From contig JAAAIG010000985.1 in the NCBI GenBank assembly GCA_015852425.1, forward strand, positions 1-13,179: a DNA stretch of 13,179 bases, read 5' to 3'. This DNA comes from Gryganskiella cystojenkinii (taxonomy: Eukaryota > Mortierellomycota > Mortierellomycetes > Mortierellales > Mortierellaceae). The notes below the pieces were generated by a model. The model was not told the origin of the DNA. It ran no database searches and saw only the letters and a program-made list of their open reading frames with translations. Positions 1 to 7,255 of the stretch are shown here, piece after piece (the stretch's first letter is position 1; each line of letters begins with the position of its first letter). The position numbers were made by a program, and so were the translations under genes.

Positions 1-718
1 TTCCATCTATGGCCCGTATTTCCGCAACATCAAGTTTGTTGGACCTCGAGTCCCCAACCATCTCAAGGATCAAGTCATGGAGATACCCAATGACAGAGGA
101 TACACATCCTCCTATCATGGTCTTGCCGACATCATGGAACGTTACCCAGAGTACACTGGTTACCTCTACACGAACGATGATACGGTTTTGAACGTGTATC
201 AACTTTTGGAATTCGACTTAGACAAGATTTGGAAGCAAGTTCCGCTTGAGAGCGACATTCGTGACCGATCCAAGCCAGTACCAGCACCACCAAACGAATG
301 GCACTGGGCGAAGAAGGAGTCGACCAACATGTGGCATGATCCTACATCATTTACAGACAAGCAACTAGATCGGATTCACACATTCGCCAAAGTCAATGGA
401 GATGTCGATATCCGAGGGCCGTGTGATGCCGTGTATATCCCGCGCAGGATATCTGTCGAGTTGACGGACGCACTCAGGCGGTTCCTGAAACATGGTGTGT
501 TTTTGGAAATGGCTGTCCCATTGGCGATTGTCTCGGTCGAATTGCCAGAGAACTGGGAGAACTGGAAGGAGACATATCTTTGGGGGGAGCAGAATCGTAC
601 TCACTGGCGGGAACACCTCGAAGATGGCGTGAGCGTGATCCATCCTGTCAAGCTGTCGGCGAATCATACAGCTGTGAAGCAGGTTGCTCACTGGATCAAA
701 TCTGTCCCTGTCGTATGA
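1..718 (+). CDS. Probable glycosyltransferase, C-terminal part (5' end outside window)
   Basis: The reading frame is open from base 2 at the left edge to a TGA at 716-718, giving 238 residues with no internal stop, so the start lies outside the window. Near the beginning is a Tyr-Leu-Tyr-Thr-Asn-Asp-Asp-Thr stretch (about 166-189) in a context (GYLYTNDDTVLNVYQLL) that resembles the acidic metal/nucleotide-sugar site of GT-A fold glycosyltransferases. Further on, CDAVYIPRR followed by a helix ending in FLEMAVP resembles the acceptor-side segment of STELLO/DUF288-like Golgi proteins; this family link is a recollection of pattern, not a search result. No membrane segment is visible in the part present, so an N-terminal signal anchor would have to be upstream. 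It is on the same strand as the downstream GT10 gene. Coding status is well supported by length and composition; the exact family and sugar are unknown. Confidence 0.75.
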   Translation, partial: SIYGPYFRNIKFVGPRVPNHLKDQVMEIPNDRGYTSSYHGLADIMERYPEYTGYLYTNDDTVLNVYQLLEFDLDKIWKQVPLESDIRDRSKPVPAPPNEWHWAKKESTNMWHDPTSFTDKQLDRIHTFAKVNGDVDIRGPCDAVYIPRRISVELTDALRRFLKHGVFLEMAVPLAIVSVELPENWENWKETYLWGEQNRTHWREHLEDGVSVIHPVKLSANHTAVKQVAHWIKSVPVV

Positions 719-735
719 GGGAACTATTGTTGCTA

Positions 736-741
736 AATAAA
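736..741 (+). terminator. Poly(A) signal of the left-edge glycosyltransferase gene
   Basis: An exact AATAAA hexamer begins 18 bases after the TGA stop and is followed by a T-rich stretch (747-770). The placement is typical for a compact fungal 3' UTR. Confidence 0.5.
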
Positions 742-1745
742 ACTCGGTTTTTTATTTTATTTTCCTGGACAAACAATATCCTAAACAAACGATGATCTAT
801 GAGCAGGCTCAAAAAACAATGTCTTTGCTGGTCTTGGCGATGTGTGGAGAGACAGGTTCAACTTTGCAAGAAGGGGCCATCTTTTGCATCTCACATACGC
901 CACGTTTCCGTCTGAGCAGCCCCAGAGTCACTTTGAGCACGTAAGTAAAAAAGGTAGAAAAAGGCAAACGAGTTTATGAAAACTGCTTCCTCGCTCTCAC
1001 ATGGCAGGAGAAGTGTCTGTAGCAACTGATTACCCGAAGACATTTGAAACGAATCTACTCTGGGACAAGGGATAACAAAAAGAGGTTTGCTTTGCAGTCC
1101 AGCTGGCTTGGTCCTCACATGCGGCGGTTGAAAACGTCGAGGGCGAAGGTATCCAGGCATGATGTGAGTCGATCGGTGCTGAATTTTTTTATTTTCTCTT
1201 CCACCTTTTCTTTTCCTTTCTTCTCGTTCACTCCCTTCATCCCTACAACACTTCAGACAGGAGGAAGGTGCTATAACTGCCAAGTTTAGCTTTGGCGATG
1301 TTCACTACAGTGGTCTTAATCACACCACCACAACCCGCATCAAAAAGCTATTCGCAATTCTCGGTGATCTTGGCCTTCTCTTCACTCTCTGCCATATACA
1401 ACGCTGCTTCTATTCAAAAGGTTACTCAGTGTTCTGAAGTGGGGATATCGGGTGAGGATGAGTTGCAACACTAAAAACAAGAGAGAAGAACACCTTGAAG
1501 CTCTCTCTTAAACTGTGTTACTTGTGTAAGAGTGGAGAAAAGGCCAGGATGTTTGCTTGGGTCTTTTTTTTTGTGTGAGAGTGCATATTATTTTTCGTAT
1601 TACTACCGCACCATTGGGATTCTTTATTTCCTTGCCGCGTTGGAAATACATAAAGTTGTCGCCCAGAAAAAAAAAAAAGAGTTTCCTCGGAATTCTTCTG
1701 CGCCAATTTAAAACGATTTAAGATTGAAAAAATCTCTTGACTTTG
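742..1745. other. Intergenic stretch without a supported gene
   Basis: Only short frames with low-complexity translations occur on either strand, and none shows a recognisable domain. The stretch contains T-runs around 1184-1215 and 1565-1572, and an A12 run at 1667-1678. A GTAAGT at 940-945 has no convincing coding sequence beside it. I see no tRNA cloverleaf or other RNA gene. Confidence 0.5.
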
Positions 1746-2111
1746 ACAGTGGTCGCACTGACGACAGCCCAACAATGTCGTCGACCAAAGCTCGACTCGC
1801 ATTCCCTTCTTTGGCGCTTTCACAGAAGTAAAAAAAAGTGAAGTCAAGAGAAAATCGAAGGAATGTAAACATAAAAAAATGTTTTGGGCGCCGTTGCCAT
1901 TGCAGTCAACGAGACGCACGATATAAAGTCGAAAATGCCAATCTCTCAGCTTTTACAGTGGTTGCACAGACGACAGTTCAACGCCGTCGACTCGCATGCC
2001 TCCCACACTCTTCTTTGATGCTCTCAAAGGGCGAAAAAAAAAAAAAAAATTGACGGAATGCGAACTTAGCAAGGTTTTAGGCGTCGTCGGCACTGCAGTC
2101 GATGAGACAAC
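1746..2111. repeat. Imperfect direct duplication, unit about 200 bp, upstream of GT10 gene A
   Basis: Several blocks recur in the same order with an offset of 193 to 209 bases. ACAGTGGTCGCACTGACGACAG at 1746 recurs as ACAGTGGTTGCACAGACGACAG at 1955. CTTCTTTGGCGCTTTCA at 1806 recurs as CTTCTTTGATGCTCTCA at 2010, each followed by an A-rich run. GGAATGTAAAC at 1860 recurs as GGAATGCGAAC at 2055. GTTTTGGGCGCCGTTGCCAT at 1881 recurs as GTTTTAGGCGTCGTCGGCAC at 2074, with GCAGTC shared just after. Four collinear blocks make chance unlikely. The second copy ends about 100 bases before the gene A start, so the repeat may carry promoter elements. Confidence 0.7.
1922..1927 (+). promoter_or_regulatory. 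TATA-like box upstream of GT10 gene A
   Basis: TATAAA lies 285 bases upstream of the proposed ATG, at the end of the first repeat unit. It could serve as a core promoter if the 5' leader is long. The second repeat unit has no copy, so the assignment is weak. Confidence 0.2.
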
Positions 2112-2211
2112 ACCTCTGAAGAGCCGGGAGCGGAGTATTTTCAGCAGGGGACAGGCCAAGCCCTGTGTAATTCATTCATCTCTTTCTTTGCATTCATCGT
2201 TCCATTACGCC

Positions 2212-3725
2212 ATGAGCACCCAAATTCAGGAGAAGAAGGAGTACCCACTGCTATGGTGGGGAAAGGACGAGATCAGAAACTTCAACGGCAAACCTGTCGA
2301 CAATTGCAACCTGCCATACATCTGCCGCCATACTCGATACAATGATCCCCGCCACAACCCTCTGGACCTGTCTATTTACAACGAATCGCCCCTAATCTTC
2401 GTCAGTATTTACCAGGCCGACGACTCGATCAGCGCTTTCAACAAACCAGAAGATCTGCCGCCACTGAAAGACGTGGGCGCGGGAAAGAAGGCTTGGGTTC
2501 TCTACGGATGTATGTAGATACTCTCTCAACTTTTATTTGTTCGCTTCCTATGTCTGAACCTGACCGACCACAACCACCATTGACAGCCACTAATTTTGTG
2601 CACGTTTTTGTTCAAAATCCTCCTAACCTCATGTCTACCTCCCCCTTGCGTTTCTCCAACTCACCTTTCATAGGGGAGCCACCCCAGTGGTTCGAGCGGA
2701 AGAAATCGGTGATCGGCAAATTCACATACAAGTTCAACTACCACCCCAGCTCCGACTTTGTCTATCCTTACTTTGACAGCAGCGTCCTCGACACCGTCCT
2801 TGCACCACCACCTGTTACGCTCGAGCACAAAAAGGCAATGCAGAAACAGGGATTCAACGGCGGAAAAGGGCTTGCACCGATTGCATGGATTGTTAGCAAC
2901 TGCCATGCACCCAGTGGTCGCGAATACTACGTCCACCAACTCCAAAAATACACCGACGTCGACATCTATGGTGGTTGCAGCAACCGCAACCGCGAGTGGC
3001 CGAAGGACGCTCACGGTAATGACTTGACCGACCTCGAAATAACCAGTGCATATCGCTTTTATCTCGCCTTCGAGAACAACAACTGCGATTTCTACGTTAC
3101 GGAGAAGCTGAAACGTACATACGAGGCAGCTACCATTCCCATTGTCGACGGACCAAACGACTATGGACCATTTGCGGCGACTCACAACGCTTTGATCCAA
3201 GCGGATCAATATAGTCCCAAGCAGCTGGCAGCCATTGTCAAGGAGCTGGGCGAGAACGACGAGAAGTACCTGGAGCGGCTGCGGTACAAGTACCCCAAAG
3301 ATTCGACTCACAAGCCCACTGTCGACGACCTTTCACCGATATTTGTCAGACAATGGACCAATCGGAACCAGAGCGCCGACTTCTTATCGTGGCCCCCAGT
3401 ATACGACGAGTCCATGTGCCGCGCCTGCAAGCTTGCCCACGATGTCAGCGAAGGCATCGTGAAGCTGGATCCTACCAAGCGCCTTGCTCCCGACGCCAAC
3501 TGTCTACAGAAGAAGCACTTTCACTTCACCTGGAGGGTGGAGTACCATTGGCGGTTGATGCTTCTTGTCTTGACCCTAATTGCAATGGTTTCGCTCGTGC
3601 TGTACCGCAATCGACGTACCTGGGTTCCACGCGTCAAGGCCGAGTTGCTTCGACGGTGGCACAGTGGCAAGAGCTACAGTCCCCTGCCGACACTCATGAG
3701 CGACCCAACTCCAAAGCTGGTTTGA
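2212..3725 (+). CDS. GT10 alpha-1,3-fucosyltransferase, paralog A (two exons)
   Basis: The family moves fucose from GDP-fucose to GlcNAc (or a related acceptor) in alpha-1,3 linkage. I model exons 2212-2509 and 2674-3725. The 164-base intron has donor GTATGT, branch-like CTAAC at 2623-2627 and a TAG acceptor; phase 1 joins to Trp100, giving 449 residues. The N-terminal GT10 domain has C32 and C38 in NCNLPYICR. The core holds LAPIAWIVSNC, DIYGGC and the GT10 signature FENNNCDFYVTEK at residues 232-244, followed by IPIVDGPNDY. C348/C351 (CRAC) and C376 are likely the conserved C-terminal disulfide cysteines. One hydrophobic helix at about 394-410 precedes a basic 39-residue tail, and there is no N-terminal anchor. 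An in-frame ATG at 1996 was rejected because it lies in repeat DNA; the chosen ATG follows a pyrimidine-rich leader. Paralog B lies 3.5 kb downstream. Confidence 0.88.
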
Positions 3726-3802
3726 GGGGGAATTAGTCAATGTGTTGAAGATTGCCTACCTAGAGCTCCTCCATCTTACATAAAGACTTTACAAAGACCA
3801 TG

Positions 3803-3824
3803 TGGAGTCTGTCACGAGACTCCA
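3803..3824 (+). repeat. Perfect hairpin, 8-bp stem, 6-base loop
   Basis: TGGAGTCT at 3803-3810 is the exact reverse complement of AGACTCCA at 3817-3824. It lies 77 bases after the gene A stop, probably in the 3' UTR. Confidence 0.6.
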
Positions 3825-3836
3825 TGCTCGCCCCTG

Positions 3837-3887
3837 AAAACCCTGAAAAATGCTAAAAATGATGTTAAAAATCTTAAAAATCCTAAA
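3837..3887. repeat. Phased A-tracts (possible bent DNA)
   Basis: Six A-runs begin at 3837, 3846, 3855, 3867, 3876 and 3885, spaced 9, 9, 12, 9 and 9 bases. That is close to one helical turn. The unit resembles CCTGAAAAA or TNNTAAAAA and may descend from a short tandem repeat. Confidence 0.55.
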
Positions 3888-3920
3888 CCAAGTGACCATG
3901 GGGTTCATCCATAATGTATC

Positions 3921-3936
3921 GGTGGACTGGTGGACT
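3921..3936. repeat. Short tandem repeat, GGTGGACT x2
   Basis: Two perfect adjacent copies of the 8-mer, followed by GGTA that starts a degenerate third copy. No function is evident. Confidence 0.6.
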
Positions 3937-4016
3937 GGTAGAAGTAGGACCGTAGTGAGATCAGTGGGACTGGTCGTGGGTTTGGTAGAATTAAAAGGGG
4001 GAAAAAAGAGCGCCTT

Positions 4017-4022
4017 AATAAA
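4017..4022 (+). terminator. Candidate poly(A) signal for GT10 gene A
   Basis: The first exact AATAAA after the gene A stop on this strand, about 290 bases downstream. A weaker ACATAAAG at 3778-3785 is much closer and may be the one used. Confidence 0.3.
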
Positions 4023-4100
4023 AAGTTGTATGCAGTGCAACTTCCATTGTAGTACGTGAAAAGGAATGGTTAGAAAAGTAACGAGTGAACGAGTTCAAGT

Positions 4101-4210
4101 GTCTGGTTTGATCAGCCTTTTTGTCTTAAATAAACCAGACAAGCCTGGGGGCTGATTTTTCCTCGTTAAATGAAAATCAGTGAGCAGGAAAAGTTACTCC
4201 TAACCCAGGC
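4101..4210. repeat. Interleaved inverted repeats with pseudoknot-like order
   Basis: GTCTGGTTT (4101-4109) pairs perfectly with AAACCAGAC (4132-4140). ATCAGCC (4111-4117), inside that loop, pairs perfectly with GGCTGAT (4150-4156) beyond it. CTGATTTT (4152-4159) can instead pair with AAAATCAG (4173-4180). GCCTGGG (4143-4149) is complementary to CCCAGGC (4204-4210). The pairings are seen directly; whether they form is inference. Confidence 0.5.
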
Positions 4211-4574
4211 CTGCATCAACTCCTCGCCAAGAGTATTGCTGCCGCCACGGATGCTCTCGTCGTCTTGATCCTTCCCTTCGTCGCTGCTCTCAGACAGAAT
4301 GTACACTCCATGTCCTTCATCCTCGAGAGGGGCCGCGGAACGTGTGCGTCCCAGTTGGTATGGTTGTTGTACGGCGTGTTGTTCATCCTGACCGGCGCGA
4401 TGACAGTTTCATAGTCTCTGGGACAGGACGTATAGAACTCAGAAGGCTCATAATGTCTTCGTCTTCAAACTCTTCGCCGTTCTCGTCGCTGAAAGACCCG
4501 GGGCCGGCCTTGGTATTGCCGTCGGCGGACTGCATGCGCGTCACAATTTCAGGAAGATAGTTGTGCTGGTTCAT
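4166..4574 (-). pseudogene. Possible small acidic-protein gene with a frame break
   Basis: I do not recognise this protein. From ATG at 4574 (CACC before it) the frame runs 63 codons to a TGA at 4383-4385 and holds an acidic stretch, DENGEEFEDED. In the next frame another coding-like stretch runs to the TAA at 4166-4168 and is also acidic and polar (SESSDEGKDQDDES, GGSNTLGEEL). Their adjacency, similar composition and GC-rich codons suggest one ancestral reading frame. Joining them requires removing a segment of length 1 modulo 3. I found no intron of that length with good GT-AG signals, so it is either a gene with an unrecognised intron or a frameshifted relic. The distal end overlaps the inverted repeats at 4143-4210. 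It lies tail-to-tail with GT10 gene A. Confidence 0.35.
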
Positions 4575-5011
4575 GGTGATCGATGGTGAGTAACGAGTGA
4601 CTGAGAGGTTATAGTCCTTGATGAACGGAGGACTGTTCTCTTCAATGAAGAAGAGGGAGAGAGAATTAAAAAAAAAACGATACAGATGATTCCGTAAGTG
4701 AGAACATCGCAAATAGAGCTCACTTGGGATCGAGAAGGGAATGTTAAAAAAGGGCAAGGGGGTCGAGAGGCAGCCAATATGATCTAGCATTCTCATTCTG
4801 TCGTCATCCACTGCCTTGGATCAGCGCATCGAGAATAAAAAATAGCCACGAAGGCGTTGATTCTTGGTTCGGCCACGGCCCCGTGTTTTCTCTTCCTCCA
4901 ACCAGCAATAATGTTCATGCTCTCATACTCCGCTGAATCTCTCAGTACAGTACTGTATGTAGAGCACCTGGAAATGGACAGTTTGATCTGTCTCTCATTC
5001 GCTCTCTGTCT
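4575..5011. other. Intergenic stretch between the acidic ORF and the methyltransferase gene
   Basis: No coding region is supported. On the minus strand it would be the leader of the acidic ORF. It contains a GTGAGC at 4723-4718 followed by T-rich and CT-rich sequence (4680-4640), which could be a 5' UTR intron, but no exon can be confirmed. Confidence 0.35.
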
Positions 5012-5017
5012 TTTATT
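5012..5017 (-). terminator. Poly(A) hexamer overlapping the methyltransferase stop codon
   Basis: On the minus strand the stop TAA (5019-5017) reads straight into an exact AATAAA at 5017-5012. A hexamer this close to the stop would leave a very short 3' UTR. Confidence 0.35.
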
Positions 5018-6395
5018 TACTTCTCATAGTCCTGGAGCAGGATGTTCTGGGGGTGAGGAACAGTGTTGAGAAACGAGTACTCGGAAGCCCAGGGCTGATT
5101 CCACTTTATAGCAGTGTACAGGTTGACCTCAGTCCAGAACGGTCGAAGACCCTTGTACTCCAAGAATTGCCACCATTCCAAAAACTGCTCAAAGTTAATG
5201 GATGCTCGGTCGACATGCAGCTCGATCTGGAGTTGAGAGAATGGTAGGGTATCAAAGTCTTCCATCATGGCCTTAAAAGTGCTGTACTCGGATCCCTCGA
5301 TATCGACCTTCAGGATATCGATCCATTCGTGTCCGTTCTCCTTCATCAGTGTCCTCAACGTCTTCCATTGGATCCCGTTCTTGTCCACATAATCTCGGTC
5401 ACCAACAAAGTAGGGCTTGAAATGAGCTTTGGCGCGACCTTGTGTTTCTGACAGTTCGTCAGTACAGCAAGCAAGCAAAAAAAAAAAAAAAAAAAAATAG
5501 AAATATTCCATGGAATGGAAGGTGGGAGAAATTAACAATAACGAAAGAGTTGGAGTTGTATATATCAGTTTCCAACAATCTCAGAGACTTAACAAAAGGC
5601 ATTCGCATTCTTCTTCCTCTTACCAGGTCCCATCCTTGAAACAGAAGCATCATAGGCAAAGATCTCGCACTCAGTCCTGTCTAGCATCTCGCCCTCGAAA
5701 CGGGTTTCATGGTTGACACCAAAGGAATAAATCACACACTTCGAGCGAGGCTTTTCCTCGTAGAGACTCAAGCCGCACAGCCACTTGCCACCATCCGAGA
5801 GAGGTCCTACACGTTGGATATCATGAGGGCAAGAAAAACTGGCGGGGAAGTACCACCACCAGTAGAGATTTTTCCAGGGGTTGAAGTTCCTGATCAGATC
5901 GAAACATAATCGTCGGAGAGAGAGAGAGTGGGGCAAGGTGTGGAGATCCTTAGTTCGTTTTTCATTTGCTACAAACAAAAATAGGGTATTTTGGCAAAAA
6001 TAAACAGCCGCAACAGCCCACATAGTCACTTACTTTTGACCATAGTGCTCCTTCCTGAGCCAGAGCTCGCGCTGGCGAATAATGCGTTGGTAGTATACCT
6101 CCGCTTTCTCTAGAATTAGTTTTGTTGACCTTGCTGGACGGCCTTCAAAAGCTCTTTCTCTGTCGACTGCTGCACCCTTCCGTTCGATCGAGAGATCCAG
6201 ACTGTCGTCAATAAAGTCGGCATACGTGGGTGGCTTATTCAAAAACTCCAGGTTAATGTCGAAAAAGGACGAGAAGAGGAAGAGACAAGCGATCACGAGC
6301 AGACCTGTGGTGACAGCCTTGGAGGCTAAAATGGATCTAATAGGAGCCATTGCCACTCTTTTGTTGTTTTTGTCGGTCCTGTGGGTTGGGAGCAT
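5017..6395 (-). CDS. METTL24-like membrane-anchored methyltransferase (three exons)
   Basis: Likely an S-adenosylmethionine-dependent methyltransferase facing the secretory lumen. The exons I infer are 6395-6034, 5889-5624 and 5447-5017, giving 352 residues. Intron 1 (144 bases) has donor GTAAGT and a CAG acceptor after a CT-rich tract. Intron 2 (176 bases) has donor GTAAGA and a T21 tract. Phases match at both joins. Residues about 27-45 form one hydrophobic helix after a basic tail, giving type II topology. Motifs: DIQRVGPLSDGGKWLCGL (about 144-161) as in animal METTL24-type proteins; CVIYSFGVN, an SAM-binding motif I; CEIFAYD, the acidic motif II; and WIDILKVDIEGSEY, as in FkbM-like enzymes. 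The start is the first in-frame ATG (A at -3); ATG 6350 would drop 15 residues. It is divergent from GT10 gene B. The substrate is unknown; a glycan is inferred from context. Confidence 0.82.
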
Positions 6396-7255
6396 TCTTA
6401 TTGTTCGCTGGTTAACTGGAACGAGCAGCTGTAATGACGACGGCGAAAACGTCGAGAAAAGGGTATAATCAGACGGGGTGGGGGAGAGGAAGAAGATGAA
6501 AGCGGGAAGAAAGGAAAGAGCCAAAAACAAAGAAAATAGGCTAAAAGGAAGACAAGGATTAATGCAATGAGAGAGACCAAAGTCAAGTGGGGTCAGGCAC
6601 GAAATACTTCTTCCCCCAAAATAAGGTTGTCGCTGCTCTTGAAACTTTATCTCACTTTTGCATTTTCAGTCAACGGAAATGGCATGTATTTTTTTTTTTA
6701 CTTGTGCATGGCTTGTGGCTGCTATGGTATCGTATGTTACCATCATACCGCACTCTGGTCCACTCCTGCTTCTCATTGTGTCCGTTTCCGTTTCTCTGAG
6801 CTGCTTTGAAGACTGGTTTCGCAAAGAGATATGTAGGAGACGGTGGATCCCAGACTTCATTCGGTGACGTAGTCACAGAAGCAAATGTGCACATCTGTCT
6901 TTATCATTGACTTAATTTGTCTTCTCATCATCTTCGTTCGCCACTTTTACTGAACCATCACTTTTTTACTCTCTCCCGCCCTTGTCGAAACCTATCCTGT
7001 TGAATACTCTCAAACTGAATAATTGTATAAATGCATACATCGCGGAAGAGTGACGTTATTCAAAAGGAGGGGTTTGCGGCAGTGGCGTCGAGCCTTCTTT
7101 TCCTAGGCTTTGGCGGAGAGTCAATGAAAGTCGATGCCCGAAGAAATTTCTCCCGCGGCTCTCAATGCTGAGTTCGCTCGAGCATTCGCCCTTCAATTCC
7201 GCCATGATCCTTGTTTCCTTCCTCCCACACCATCCCATCATCGTCGTCAATTGCC
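6396..7255. other. Divergent intergenic region between methyltransferase and GT10 gene B
   Basis: This 860-base stretch separates two genes transcribed away from each other, so it should hold both promoters. TATAAA at 7026-7031 lies 230 bases before the gene B ATG, with upstream out-of-frame ATGs (7165 and 7204). On the minus side the leader is pyrimidine-rich with no ATG for at least 150 bases before 6395. Small open frames around 6567-6890 have low-complexity hydrophobic translations and are not supported as genes. Confidence 0.5.
7026..7031 (+). promoter_or_regulatory. TATA-like box upstream of GT10 gene B
   Basis: An exact TATAAA within GTATAAATG, 225 to 230 bases before the start codon of gene B. 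The distance is long and several ATGs lie between, so this is a weak call. Confidence 0.25.

Larger units (their letters stand above)
3726..4165. other. 3' flank of GT10 gene A, rich in small structures
   Basis: No gene is supported here. The stretch holds a perfect hairpin (3803-3824), phased A-tracts (3837-3887), a tandem pair of GGTGGACT (3921-3936), two AATAAA hexamers (4017-4022 and 4129-4134) and interleaved inverted repeats (4101-4156). The small open frames on both strands show no recognisable protein. Confidence 0.55.

Noticed and set aside
891..1289. Overlapping frames on both strands (minus 891-1283, plus 1044-1289)
   Set aside because: The translations are low complexity (Arg/Lys/Glu or Phe/Ser runs), with no domain and no supporting promoter or splice context.
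1996..2211. 72-residue N-terminal extension of GT10 gene A from the ATG at 1996
   Set aside because: It is encoded by the duplicated repeat and A-run, with Lys-rich low complexity, and paralog B has no counterpart.
2661..3311. 216-codon minus-strand open frame opposite GT10 gene A
   Set aside because: It is a shadow of the GT10 coding strand; its translation is Val/Leu-rich with no domain, while the plus strand carries a clear GT10 signature.
5890..5985. TAG acceptor near 5977 on the minus strand for methyltransferase intron 1
   Set aside because: The phase after the GTAAGT donor gives an immediate stop; the CAG ending at 5890 keeps the frame and follows a CT-rich tract.
6396..6530. Hydrophobic upstream extension of the methyltransferase frame
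   Set aside because: There is no in-frame ATG upstream of 6395; the frame opens only with a non-ATG codon in a pyrimidine-rich leader.
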